This document shows positions 1 through 11,785 of a stretch of DNA of 64,000 bases, one piece after another. The notes under the pieces are model-generated. The model saw only the letters and a list, made by a program, of their open reading frames with translations, did not search any database and had not been told where the DNA came from. Position numbers and translations under genes: made by a program. This stretch comes from Adiantum capillus-veneris (Eukaryota > Streptophyta > Polypodiopsida > Polypodiales > Pteridaceae). Position 1 is the first letter of the stretch; every line of letters starts with the position of its first letter. Where the stretch lies: NCBI GenBank assembly GCA_014529385.2, contig CM043944.1, positions 179,110,740 through 179,174,739 on the forward strand, given 5' to 3'.

Positions 1-1089
1 GAATCTCTCTCTATCTATTGTTGAAAGGACGCCCTTTCAACAACGTTTTCATAAAGATTCCATTAAAGATTCGTCAAAGATTCTATAAAGATTCCACATG
101 AAGATGGTGATGAAGTAATGAAGATGAAGATGGATGCTGCAACATGAAGATACGAGTTCATGGACGTCATCGAGTATCCCGTTATTATTATTTTGAGCCA
201 TTACGGCCACTTTTGTTTTGTTTACGGGAACCTCATATTATAAATCGGCACTTGTATTTTGGCCGCAGATGCTTGTATAATGAGTAAAGCCAACTCAGTT
301 TCTTGTAATTAAGCTCTGTAGAAGCCTAGGGACAATTCAGGTCATTTGGCCGGACATTAGGTTTGAAGGCTTTGTATATAAGCTAAAACCTAAGTCTTTG
401 TAAAAAACACATTACGTTATCTCAATTAATATACAGTCGTGGGTTTTGCAGCACATGGTAGTGAGCTTCCCGCACACACACCGTCACACACACTAATCAC
501 ATTGCAGATATGAGAGTAGGAGCGAGTTAGCATCGAGGAGCTCTCCGTGTCAACGCAAGCAATGCAAGCCGAGGACCACATCGCGAGCCCACCTGCTACG
601 AGCTATATTTGGTCATAAGTACCTCAAACGACATCTGTTCTGAATGATCAAGTAGTCATTAGAATCAGGGCGAGAAGCTCTTCGTGTTGATGTCTTTGTA
701 GATCAGTTTCGGACACTTTTGAAATTGATGTTTTGAGTCTATCGCGATAGCGATTAGAGGTCTTACAGTTATGGTTTTCAAGGTTTAGGTGTTTGGCCAT
801 ATAGGATATGTCCTTGTGAGTCTTGCCCTCCGATTTCGAGTCATTCCGATATGATTTGAGACTGTTTCGAGCTTGTAGTGTTTCGTAGGATGCGTTGTCT
901 GTTTCTTTGCTTTATGGTAGTGTTGTGGTAGGATTAGTGACTGTAGAGTGTTGTTCGTGTCTAGCTCAGGGTTGACAACCCAGAGATTGCCTCCATGCCC
1001 TAATCGGGTCAGCTACGTCCTCGGATTGACAGTTTGTTGGTCTGTGTTCTTGCTGTGCTCCATCGTCCATCGCGGCGTACCCGCTAACA
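1..1089 (+). repeat. 5' LTR of element A1
   Basis: The LTR ends in CA at 1,089, one base before the PBS. A perfect inverted repeat, TGTTGAAAGG then ACG-C then CCTTTCAACA, lies at 19-42 and is the likely true LTR start, but the 18 bp before it are also shared with the second copy at 35,353, so the exact 5' end is open. A TATA-like GTATATAA lies at about 374-381. One copy of the family palindrome (GAGTCTATCGCGATAG) lies at 735-750. From position 19 the LTR would be about 1,071 bp. Confidence 0.8.
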
Positions 1090-1090
1090 T

Positions 1091-1108
1091 TGGCACCGTT
1101 GCCGGGGA
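1091..1108 (+). other. Primer-binding site, tRNA-Asp type
   Basis: TGGCACCGTTGCCGGGGA directly follows the LTR with one spacer base. It is complementary to the 3' end of plant tRNA-Asp (TCCCCGGCAACGGCGCCA, from memory) with a single mismatch. This site primes minus-strand DNA synthesis and fixes both the LTR border and the plus orientation. Confidence 0.85.
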
Positions 1109-4100
1109 AGAAGCGCCTAAACTAGCGTAGACCGCATCACTCGTGTTTGATAGTATAGCATTTCTCTAGAGTTTTCTAGAGTGTTGTCACCCTTTGCCTT
1201 CTTAGTGGGAAGTCAGAGAGCAGATCTCTTGATTGAGGGATAGCCAGGGAGCCTGCGTCTCGCCGAGGTGGTCCACCATGAGGTTGAGGTATGGTTATAT
1301 CATTTTGTTGTGTGTTTAGATTAGGTTCTATAGTTCGTGTATTTGGTTCTGACTTATGGTTGTGAAGAACTTGAAAGAAAAAAAAAATGCAAAGAAAAAC
1401 GCAAAAGGTAAGCAGGAGGCTGTTTGCTTGCTAGAAAGCAAAAACAACCATTCAACCATCCAAAGTAGGACTTTCGGTAGTGTAGGACATCTGATGTTGA
1501 TCTAGAGCAATTTTGACATGAAAATGTGCTTGAAAACACAAAAGGCGAAATTGTGCTGATTATGGTAAAAGTGCTCTAAAATGGTCGGTTGAAAGCCGAT
1601 TTGAGTGCTTGTTTTTGCATTGGAGACCTTAAGGTGGGGGGAAAACAGAGATTTGGTCCAATAATAATAATAAAAAAACTCTAAAAACCCAAAAAAACAA
1701 AAATCTGAAACCAAATCTGTAATTTTCAACAAAAAAAAGTTTGACCTCAAGACCTTGTTTTGCATATGCTCTACAGCTTGTATTTGAAATTTCAAAGCAT
1801 TTGCATCAGTGCTTGTGTATCTAAGTGGTAATTTGCTTTTTCTGAGTGTAAGGAAGTGAACTGTGAAATGCTTGAATCCAAAGGAAAAGAAGTCCAAATT
1901 GAATGAAACTTTGGGGATAGGCTTCTAAGGGAATTGGGAACCAAACTGTTCAGAAACAAAGAAAAAAATCACTTCCCAGTGGCTCTCTGCTTAGTCTATC
2001 GTGATAGACTGGTGAATTGGAGATAGAATCACAATCAGGCAAAACCCCTCATACCACAGGTAAAACACATCAATACAAGGCTGCTCCGAAAAAAATGAGT
2101 GTACTTGGACACCTGCTTGACCACTAAACCTCAAGTCTCGTGTTTTGAGTCAGACTTCAGAGACAAATTGGGTAAAGGGACTTGACCAAATTTCCAAACC
2201 TTGTGAAACTTGGTATACATGATCTATAGAGGGTAGGGAACACATATGTGTAGAGAAAATTTGAAAACAGTTTCATTTTAGCATACTTGGTGAGTCTATC
2301 GCGATAGACAAAGAACCCAATGATAGAAATTGAATTTTTCAAAAACCCGTGTGACATAGCTTGGAAAGGTGCTATCAAGGACACATAAAAATTTTGAAGT
2401 CATTTGGACATCAGAAAGTGCGATAGACTGGTGAATTGGAGATAGACTCACAATCAGGCAAAACCCCTCATACCACAGGTAAAACACATCAATACAAGGC
2501 TGGTCCGAAAAAATGAGTGTACTTGGACACCTGCTTGACCACTAAACCTCAAGTCTAGTGTTTTGAGTCAGACTTCAGAGACAAATTGGGTAAAGGGACT
2601 TGACCAAATTTTCAAACCTTGTGAAACTTGGTATACATGATCTACAGAGGGTAGGGAACACATCTGTGAAGAGAAAATTTGAAAAAAGTTTCATTTTAGC
2701 ATACTTGGTGAGTCTATCGCGATAGATAAAGAACCCAATGATAGAAATTGAATTTTTCAAAAACCTATGTGACATAGCTTGGAAAGGTGCTATCAAGGAC
2801 ACATAAAATTTTTGAAGTCATTTGGACATCAGAAAGTGGGTCTAAGACCATTTGAGAGGATTCAGCTTGTAGAAAACACCAAATCTGGTCTAACTGACAA
2901 AGTAAAATCCAAACCACTTGAAAATTGGCAGGAGGAATAAGGAGAGGTGTTGGAACACAGTGGTATAGTCAAAGTTCAAGTTTGACCTATAAAAGGGGTA
3001 CTTGCTGAGTCTATCACGATAGACTCAAAGCAGGGCCAAAGAAATTGAAATTTTCAAAACCCTCTGGAGCATAGCTTGTTTAGCCTCTCAGGAGGTTACA
3101 CACAAAATTTGGTGGATTTTGGACATTGGGAAGTCATCCTAAGTCTCTTTCTAAACTCAGAATTCTAGAGTTGGAGTTAGAGACCTAAGAAAAAGTCCAA
3201 AACAAGTGGAAATTGGTGAGCAAGGTGTACACAGCATAGGGAAAGTGGTAAAGAGAAATCTGGGAAATTTTCAAAACTGAAGAGTCTACTGAGTCTATCA
3301 CGATAGACTGAGGCTTTTTCCCAGAAATTGAAATTTTTGAAAACTGACCTTATAGCCTTGTTCTACATGTTGTTGTGAGCCTATGGTTAAAATTTGAGTG
3401 AATTTGGAGTATTGTAAGTGCATCTAAGAGGATTACTTCATAAGATCAGAAAAGAGGCTGTTGTTTGAAGAAAGTGACAAAGGAAAAGTATTCCAAATTG
3501 GTTGAAACTTGGTGAGTAGTATCTCAAGAGAAGGGGGAACTCAAATCTGTGAAAACAGTTGAAAAACTGTATCCCAGTAACACTCTGGTGATTCTATCGC
3601 GATAGACTCAGGAATTCACTGTAGAAAAATCAAAATTCAAATCTGACTTCATATTTGGGTTCAGAAGGCCCATTATACCCTGTACACAAAGTTTGAGTGC
3701 ATTTGGACATCTGCAAGGGGTACTTGGTGAGTCTATCGCGATAGACAAGTCAGGAAAATTTTTTGAGAATTTTTTTGAAACCAAGTATACCACTAGGTTT
3801 ATCATTGCCTAAGGAGTGCACACACCAATTTTGGGCTCAAATTGACCACTTGCAAAAACATCAGATAGAGAAACTTTCCAAATTACATCTCACTGTTTTG
3901 GTCATAACTTTCACATACGGACTCCGATTCCAAAACTTTTTTTATCAAAACGTAGCTTGAGAGCAGCATTACAGATCTTAGAGTAAATTGACCAAAATGG
4001 TTGCCAACTTAATACATTTTGGTCAGTTATGAAAAGAACGTTGTTTAAGGCCTCAAAATGCATCCGGAAGTCAGGGGTGTTTAAAACCGACAATTTGAGA

Positions 4101-4219
4101 GAATTGTGAGAAAACACTCATGGTTTTGGACATAGTTTTGGATTTTCCCTGACCAAAACACTTGAACACACTGAGAGAGGCATTACTACAGCAAGCTAGA
4201 GCTGTAAAGCCTAGAAGTC
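1109..4219 (+). repeat. Element A1 untranslated leader with palindrome array
   Basis: About 3.1 kb without a supported gene lies between PBS and gag. The palindrome AGTCTATCGCGATAGACT, or a variant with TATCACGATA or TATCGTGATA, recurs at 1,993-2,010, 2,294-2,309, 2,710-2,726, 3,006-3,027, 3,290-3,310, 3,590-3,609 and 3,728-3,746, with a half site at about 2,420. Most neighbouring sites are 284-300 bp apart. The sequence between sites is also repetitive: phrases such as agaaattgaaattttcaaaa and catttggacatcagaaagtg recur after the sites. Short antisense ORFs here are products of these repeats. Confidence 0.8.
2003..2838. repeat. Tandem duplication, two units of about 418 bp
   Basis: The block starting gatagactggtgaattggag at 2,003 repeats at 2,422 with only scattered differences, and both copies end in catcagaaagtg. 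Each unit contains one whole palindrome (2,294 and 2,710). The junction leaves a half palindrome at 2,420. The near identity says this duplication is younger than the decay of the rest of the leader. Confidence 0.9.
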
Positions 4220-5164
4220 ATGTCTACATCAGACTTAGACTCAGCTTATACAAGCACATGGATTGCAGGGATAGATGAGCACCCGCCCAGAATAGATCTT
4301 CCAAACCTACAGTACATAAAGACCAATTTTCTGGAAAGAGTTTGGACGTATAACCATGAAAGTGAAGGACTATATAGGTATATTAATGGAAATCAATTCA
4401 AACTTTACAGTTGCGTAGAGCTTTACCCAAATGAGTTGACAGAGTACAAGCTCTTATATGTCTATACATACGAGGTCGACCGACAATGGACATCTTTATT
4501 TGTTGACAAGTATGGACGAGAATATAGAGCTGTAGAAAGGACAAATCCGCGAACCAAATTAGAGATGAGTGGATATTTGGTCAATGAAGGAGGACCTCAG
4601 ATACATCCATCAAACACAGGAACCTCTAAGAGAATTCCAAAGAGGGGACCACCACCTGGATTTCCTCCTAGAGCGATAACGAGAGATGAAACAATACCAG
4701 AGAGGAGTATGGTTCTATACTTTGCACCCCAAAGTATAAGACCATCTCAGCTAAGAAAATGGGTAAATAGAAATTAAAATGGCATAGGAGACCCATACGC
4801 CCATGTCTCGGCTTTCAAGCAAGTCCTACGAGCAGAACAAGTAGAGGACTTCCACACGCAGTATGAGGGTTTTGGACTTACATTGGAGGACAATGCACAA
4901 GCATGGTTTTAACTATTGAACCGGAGAGAGTTCACAACCATTGAGAAAATGTTGGATGAATTTGTTCAAGAATTCTCCAAGAGGGGCATAAAACATAACA
5001 CCCTTCCTAAGATTCAGGAATTTAAACAAGGCAAAACAGAAACATTGCGACATGCAATACTGCGTTTCAAGCAATATGTTGCTAGATGTCCTACCCAAGA
5101 GTTACCCACGCCAGAATGTCAGATCCTATGCTTCATCAGAGGGCTTAGGAATGAGAATCTCTAA
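4220..5164 (+). pseudogene. Gag of element A1, broken by stops
   Basis: One reading frame runs from ATG 4,220 to 5,164 with in-frame TAA codons at 4,775 and 4,910. The first 185 codons form an N-terminal domain that matches the start of the element D product (47,845 downward) in general plan, including a DKYGREY/DRNGTQY-like stretch. Codons after 4,780 match a retrotransposon gag domain: GDPYAHVSAFKQVLRAE and FHTQYEGFGLTLE are very close to the D gag. The gag would form the particle shell in an intact relative. No zinc knuckle is present before the truncation. The 4,910 stop looks like CAA changed to TAA, judged from the D copy. Confidence 0.8.
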
Positions 5165-8100
5165 CACAAAAGATTGAAGCAATAGAAGGGTGGAAGGAAG
5201 GCCACAAAGGTGTGCAAACTAGAAGGGAGGGATGCAACCATCAAACAAAGGAGTGCCAGGAGCTGCCTTGATTGAAAGCTGCAGAAGAATTCCGTCATTG
5301 AAGGTATTGGGGGAGCTCGTGAGCCAGTTTGAAGGCCACATGCTACGAGGAAAGATCAGCGGACTGTGCTACTTTTGTACGCAAGCTGTCACGAGTCAAA
5401 GAAACTAGATGCGGATTGTCCTATCCATGTACATGCAGGGAATAGTGCTACATGCATGGGAAAGAAAAAAGCAATAATCCAATTGTTTACAGTGTTGCCT
5501 TAAATAGTTTCGATCTCTTTTCACTACTGTATTATTTTGCCTGAATGGTATGCATGTAAGACGATATCTGCTAGCCAAAAATCAAGCTTGTCATATGTGC
5601 GGGTTGCCTTGGATGTCTTGAGGATCCGGGTTTGTATTGCCAATTGATGATTGTCAAAGTTCCTGCAAGTATTTATGTATGTCGTCGAGTGGTTGGGTAT
5701 GGGCGTATGGGTTGTCTGAGGCTGGGTGTATGCAATAGTCGTTTGCAGAATATGTGATAGTGTGTGTGATTCTGTGTGGGTAGGAGTGCGGGTTGATCCC
5801 TGGGCTATAGAGAGGCAGGTATATTATATGCTTGGTGTTTTTCCCACTTCCGCCTTCCCAATGCTCACAGCAGCTCAATCTCACTCTCTCACACAAAACA
5901 CCATCGGTCCGGGGGGCACACACATCCACACTGTCGGCACCAAGAGGAAACATGAAAGCAGGGGAGAGAGAAGGGGGGAAGGGTAAACAACAACAAGACG
6001 GGGCCACAGTGGCTCGATTGCACTTCACAAAACACGTACTCAGGCTTACACTGCCATCACCATGGCCATTTTCATAAGAAAATACAAAGGGATTTGTCAG
6101 GCACACTCCTGTGCCAGAGAGCTCCACTCTGCAGGCTTCAAACAGCCCAAAACAAAAGCCCCTAATTTGACTTTTATAGGGGGGTTTTCAATATGGGAAA
6201 TTGCCACCTTATTGGTCCATCTGGTACCCTAATTTGGTATTTTTGGGAAGGCGGCACCGCCTTGCTTCATATGCTCAATCCTTCTCTCTTTTGCACTGGG
6301 GGGTGCAAGAAGGTTGATGCTTTGAATGTTTTCAGATAGGGTATACATACAATACTTGTCCTCAAAAAGCCAAGACATCCTTAGAGAAACCTCCATCTTG
6401 AAGAGTAGATTGACCAGCAAGACCATCTCCCGCTAAGAGAGTTAGACCTACCATTGGACTTGTACCTAATATTTACAACATAAATATGGAAAGTTTAAAT
6501 GAATGCAAAGAATAATAGAAAAATCAATGGCTTGAAAGTCTTAATATTCTTTGACCCAGTTACCCACTCTTCTAGTGACCATCGAAGGGTACCAAGGAAA
6601 AGCTGATTTTCACATCATGAAGTTGGGCTACTAAATTGCTCTCTTGGGCATGCCTTGGCACGACAGATCTAGAACCAAACAATCAGATTGATGTAGAAGG
6701 ACAAACCAGTTGTCCTCAAAGTTCAACTATCTGAAAGAAACCCTAAATGACCTTTTTGTTTGCTTTGTATTTAGATACCTTTTGAGAAAATATTATCTGA
6801 AATTGTTTGATATGGATTGTACCTATTTTAAACTTGTAGGTGCCAATTTGAGAATTGTTTGACTCTAGTTTAATGATGGCTTCAATAATTTATGCTTTAC
6901 TCCCTAGTACTGAAGAGAAGAGGGGTGTTAGCTCCCGATGTGCACCCAGTCAAGTGTTGTTGGTAGGAGAAAGAAAGGATTGTTTCATGCTCCCATGGTC
7001 ACAATGACACGGCTACCCTCTTGCTGAGGTGATGAGAAAATTTTTTACCTCATGGGAGGTTGGTTTGCTTGGACTGTGGCTACCTAATCCGAGAGATAAG
7101 CATTTGGACATTGAGTTTGCTAATAACTTAGGCTTGTCTTTGGAGGGCTTGGACGCCAACATGCACGGCGGGTGTGAGAACTCTCTTGAGGTGTTTTTCT
7201 TGTGCGTCTAGAGCCTTGATTAACTAGCGAAAGACAATGGCTTTCTAGGTAGGTAGTGCTCCCATGTTTGATTGCTCTCCTGGAGAGGGCTTTAGGTGGA
7301 CCCCCTAGGAATACAAGTATGATACTTGGGTTGTCATGTTGGCTTGGTTTTGTTGTCAAAGCAACAAATTTTTTCTCTCCTACTTTCTATCAACGAGAAA
7401 TTGCTTCATTGGAGTTTGGCATGGCTTTCTCTTGCTGAAGTGCGAACCATGTGCTTCTTGCTACTATGTGGTACCTTATGTCTTGCTGGATTTTCTAGAG
7501 TTCTTGCATCAGCCAACAAGAGAGGTTGATCAAGAATTTTCTACGTTCAAGGAAAAACACATACTCTACTTTGGCCAAAGTCTCTTGGAAGGTCATCATC
7601 ACTTTACCTTGCTCTTTCGGAGTGTTGGGGATCATCGACCCAGCACGACAGAGTAGATTCCTCCTTGGGAATCTTATTGTCAAAGGTTTACTTCCAAGAG
7701 AGAAGCCCTAGCAAGAGTTGTTGCTTCACCGGATTCATGCCCATGGAGCCCTTTCACTTGCTAGATTTTCATGTAGTTGCACAAAGTGCCTAAGAAAGAG
7801 ATGCGTTAGTCTTGGGAGTAGCTATGAACTATCCTTGAGCAACGCCAACCCACATGCATCGAGGAGAATTTTGAGGCACACACTTACATGAAACCCTATT
7901 GTCAGCACACAGCGAGGCCACATGGTTGGTAGCGAACCTCATGTCTCTTGGCAAAGGGTCCAACCTTCACTATTGGGGACTGTATTGTAGTTTACACCAC
8001 TCCTTGAGGGGGTTGCAAAGAATGTGTCAAGATTGTAGAGGCTATATTGCCTCACAGGATTTTTTGCAAAATACACAGACATAAAAGGATAGTCCCACAC

Positions 8101-8315
8101 CTAATTTCCTTCTTTACTTGGTAAAGAGACAAGATAGGTATCTGCGAGAAGTGGTACAAATGAAATTTGGGACAAATTAAATCTTCCTTCCATCAATTAT
8201 TGTTGTAAGCAACTCATAAGTAAGGCCCAAATATTTTGCAACTCCATGCTAGATGGGGGTTTTCACGTGACAAGAGGTCCTCATTTCAATTAAGGTTTGC
8301 TCAACACAGGTTCTC
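5165..8315. other. No recognisable gene; decayed repeat DNA
   Basis: I see no supported coding region in these 3.1 kb. A 50-bp stretch at about 5,811-5,860 (aggtatattatatgcttggtg and on) is close to 33,502-33,551, just before the PBS-like site of element F, so 5.65-5.86 kb may be the end of an F-family LTR. The 157-codon antisense ORF over this stretch has no recognised domain. The segment 6,900-7,760 has several overlapping short ORFs in different frames and none is convincing. An inverted repeat, TGAGGT then ACCTCA, lies at about 7,025-7,055. Confidence 0.5.
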
Positions 8316-8984
8316 ACGAGTTCCCGCCAACTTATGGAACATCCAATGCGGCCCAAGTGCCACAAAGACAATAAATAAAGCTAGACCCACACACACACAA
8401 AAGATAGTGTAAAAATTGATGACGTGGTAGTTGTACGAACAACCCATAATTCACGTTGGTTGTTGATATGGCAAACTGTATACATTTCCGCAATTCATGT
8501 TGCAACATGCTGACGTGGTAGGTGTACGGATTTCTATGATTTCACATCTGGAAGATTTTCAATGCCAGATTTTGAGGCCAAATGCTTGTAGAGTTTGATG
8601 CTTTTCATGCTAACGTGGTAGGTGTACAAATTTCCATGATTTACGATGGGTATCTTCTCAGTGCAAAATTTTGAGGCCATATGCTTTTAGAGTTTGATGC
8701 TTTTCATAGGCCAAGGGCCTTTAAATATGAGCCAAGCGCTCTTTCTTTGGCATGCTTCTGTGTGAAGCTGCAGAGGATGGAAAACCAAAAATGTACTGAG
8801 TTCAAGCAATATAAAGAAATACCAAAAGGGATGCCAACATTTGAGGTCAATGCTCTCTTGGGGTGGAGCTCCGCCACTCCCCGTCTCATGTGTCGTGCAT
8901 ATCTATTAGTTCAGTATTATTTGAAATTCTTAAAGTTGTTTAGTCTATTCTTTTTCATTGGCAGGTGGTGCCCGTCCCTGTTAC
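8316..8984 (+). repeat. Family C LTR, copy 1
   Basis: This stretch matches 28,132-28,691 on the plus strand and, inverted, 10,232-10,750. Shared landmarks are gagttcccgccaactta, the run of cacacacac, tttgaggcca, gcatgcttctgtgtgaa, gttcaagcaatataaagaaat and a terminal ccctgttaca. It ends in CA at 8,984. No good PBS follows, so it may be a solo or rearranged LTR. The 102-codon ORF here is the LTR read through and not a gene; a matching ORF appears in the 28-kb copy for the same reason. The 5' boundary is not resolved. Confidence 0.7.
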
Positions 8985-10231
8985 ATTGATGCAAGTGCAA
9001 TGGGACCCGAGGGCATCATTTCCACTTGAAACCCAACACCTCTATCTGTAGGATTCCCCATGGCATGGTAGGTGTGGCTTTGGATTCTTATGGTCATGCC
9101 TACACTTTGTATAGCTAGCTAGTACACATAGTGTTGCAGTTTGGTCCCCTCCCACAATCCCAACAATTTGCTTTGAGATCATTTCATTGAGCAGTAGGAT
9201 GATCGTGATATAAGAGGGCCGACATACATTTCAACCTACCATAGAGCTTGTACCTTAGGAGTGGAACAAAAAATAGAGAGTTGTTGGAAGCTCATTTATG
9301 ATCAACAACCAGAAATTGTGGTTAATCTAGAGAGCCCATTGCTTTAGCATCTTCAAGGCTTGACTTGGCCACCAGCAGAGATAGTATGTGCCATCTGGCT
9401 GGAGCTAATCCATACACTTAGGGCAAGTTTAAGAGACTTCATGAAGCTTTGACTGCATCTGAAAACAACACAAGGCCTTCTTGCGACTTTGGCAACCAGG
9501 GCCCTCTTTCACCATGGTTCATGGCATGACTAGATGGAAATACCATAGACCGATGTGTTTATTTCCTCCTCCGACTTCCTAATTTGGCCATCATTGTATA
9601 TATTTTACCTTTTCATGGGAGTGTCTCCCTACATTTTTACGTAGCCCTCTTTAACAGGGACAATTTGTAGCCCATTGGGAAATTTTATTAACTAAAAGAA
9701 GAACCTTCTTCCTTGGAAGAAAAAAGAGGAATGCGTAAAACTTTGCACACCATCTCTCAACTCATCCAAGGATAAAGGAGCCATCAATTGCAGACACATG
9801 TCTAGAGTCACTGGCCTTGTCTTGAAGTGCCAGACTAGACCTCTTGTTTGTAAAACCTTTAGCTTGACTATCTCTCCTTCAAACTAGTGCTCATAGAAAT
9901 ACAAAGCATCAATTGGCACCTGATCTAGCTTCTTGTGCAATACCCCTACAAAATACTTGATTGCACGCATTGTAGACCCGATTGATCTCTCTCTGTATGG
10001 AAGGGAAATCTTTGTTTATCCTATCCCCTCTTGAGATTCAATGAGACAGCAAAGCATGGGAGGAAAAGTTGCATATCATGTCTTGGAGTATGCATAGCTC
10101 TATAAAACCTCTGAATGTTGGCTTGCAAAGTAAGAATCATGGAAAGAGTCATGAAAAATCCACTACTTAGAGTGAAGGAGATCACATAGAGTAAGTTGTT
10201 TGTGTGGAATCTCTCTACAAATAGAGCATGC
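8985..10231. other. Spacer between inverted family C LTRs; no clear gene
   Basis: About 1.25 kb lies between the two oppositely oriented LTRs. On the minus strand at about 9,770-10,000 there is a weak gag-like or polyprotein-like reading (short open stretch with KYFVGVLHKKLDQVP), but it has stops and I cannot assign it. No PBS matching iMet or Asp tRNA is adjacent to either LTR end. Confidence 0.4.
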
Positions 10232-10909
10232 TGTCACACAGGGATGGCACGATGTGATGATGGAAAGAGTAGTCTAAAAAACTTTAAGCACTTCAAATCA
10301 TAATTGAATTGAAAGAGATGCACGACACGAGACAAGGAGTGGTAGAGTTCCACCCTAAGAGAGCAGTGGCCCCAAACGCTGACGCCCTTTCGTTATTTCT
10401 TTATATTGCTTGAACTCTGTACATTACCGGTACTCCATCCTCTGCACCTTTACACAGAAACTTTCCAGAGAATGATCCCTTGTCTCATATTTGAAGGCCC
10501 TTGGCCTCTCAAAAGCAGTTACATGATAAGCATCAAACTCTAAAAGCAACTCGTCCAAAAGCTACCATTGTGTTTTGCGGAAATCCGTACAACTTTCACG
10601 TCAACATGTCAGCGTGAAATCTAGAGTGTCCATATTGTTGTCACATCATCATGCTCTGCACGATTGAGTGTGTGTGTTGGTCCAGCTTTATTTTAATGGG
10701 TTTATGTCCCCTAGGACACATCGAGCAGGGTCTCGTAAGTTGATGGGAACTCGTCTTTAAAAATAGGTCATTTGGCAAGACTTTGCAAGTAGGTAAAACT
10801 TCTTTTACTGCTTTTTATTTTCTTGCTGATTGTGCTTCTTCTTCTTCTAGGGTTTAAGCACCTCAACCGGGATCTGCAAGTTGGCTCCACTCTTTAGTGG
10901 CTTGACACA
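10232..10909 (-). repeat. Family C LTR, copy 2 (inverted)
   Basis: Read on the minus strand it begins TGTGTCAAG at 10,909 and ends TGTGTGACA at 10,232, about 678 bp. It matches the 28-kb LTR nearly throughout, including tggagcc-acttg near the start and the gttcaagcaatataaagaaa block near the end. On its high-coordinate side it abuts the D-family leader fragment at 10,910. No target-site duplication could be matched by eye. Confidence 0.7.
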
Positions 10910-11785
10910 GTTGGGACAAAAAGTTTGTAAAAATATAGCTGGAATAAATAATCACAATTATTTATATCTGCTTCAAAACTTCAGAAATTTTCACATTTGA
11001 GTACACCAGAAGGTCAAGCACATCAAGTAGAGCTCACAAATCAATTTTGGTGAAATTTAGATCCCAAAAGTGAGACTTAAGCCAGATTCTCGAAATCAGA
11101 GTCTGTGAACACAAAACAATTGATAAACTTGATCAGATTTTGTCCAAACTTGTTGAAACTAGTCTTGTGACTTAAACAAGTTGTATACTTGCCAAACCAA
11201 TACAGAGAGTGTAAAAAATTGATAAAAGTAAATAATCACGATTATCTACTTCTGCTATCCAGAGACATCAATTTCGACTTTTGAACTTATACAGTGTTAG
11301 ACCAACATAATATAAAGCCACCAGGCAATTTTGGGTTCAATCGGATCAAAATTGGTACATGTTCACTTAGTTTCCAGGTTGTAGATTAAACCTTTGATTT
11401 TTTGCTAAACTCAAATCTAAAAATTTTGACTCCCATAGCTTGATTTGAAGTATACACAGAGACCAATCACAAGAGTTATCAAAAACTCTATTGTCTTTAT
11501 AGAAGGATAGCTAACTTGATCAAATTTGTACAAGAATCAAGTTGTGAAGGAGGAATCAGTGGCTTGACAGAAAGTTGCAATCGAATCAAGTGGAAATTGA
11601 CAACAAGTCAATTCAAAGGTGAGTACTCTATCCAGGGCTTCGTAAGTCTATAAGAACCTTAGATCTCGTCGTGTACTAAAAATCAAGGCATACTTGGAGA
11701 AACCTCCAGTAGAGTATCCACTGAAGAAAGCGTGAATCAAGGAAATTTCTAGCACACAATTCTTGAAGAAGTTTCAGTTTGGTCT
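10910..11785 (+). repeat. Leader fragment of element D family, plus orientation
   Basis: This is the reverse complement of 47,880-48,735, so it is the part of the D leader nearest gag, here on the plus strand. It carries two family palindromes, AATAATCACAATTATT at about 10,944-10,966 and AATAATCACGATTAT at about 11,226-11,251, 282 bp apart, matching the spacing in D. It stops just before the position of the D start codon and joins unrelated minus-strand gag sequence at about 11,785. Confidence 0.8.

Larger units (their letters stand above)
1..5200 (+). mobile_element. Element A1: gypsy-type LTR retrotransposon, 3' truncated
   Basis: The order on the plus strand is LTR, primer-binding site, long non-coding leader, then a gag-like reading frame. 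No protease, RT, RNase H or integrase follows, so the element is truncated a little after 5,164; the right boundary is approximate. Positions 1 to about 1,636 recur at 35,353-36,944 with near identity, which shows this is a dispersed family. The gag resembles that of element D (43.1-50.9 kb). The PBS fits plant tRNA-Asp, as in Athila-like gypsy elements (established knowledge). The left end lies at the window edge and may be incomplete. Confidence 0.8.

Noticed and set aside
1354-3805. Several minus-strand ORFs, two nearly identical (2157-2384 and 2575-2802)
   Set aside because: They lie in the element A leader and the pair comes from the 418-bp tandem duplication. No codon-level signal.
5654-6127. 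157-codon minus-strand ORF
   Set aside because: No recognised domain, overlaps open frames on the other strand, and lies over a possible LTR end. Composition is driven by a locally GC-rich, purine-biased stretch.
8681-8989. 102-codon plus ORF with a similar ORF at 28,355-28,630
   Set aside because: Similarity is that of the LTR DNA itself, and the frame ends at the LTR border. The inverted copy at 10.3 kb does not keep the frame open.
8316-10909. Terminal-inverted-repeat DNA transposon
   Set aside because: The same repeat at 28 kb is flanked by a PPT and an iMet PBS, so it is an LTR, and no transposase is present between the copies.
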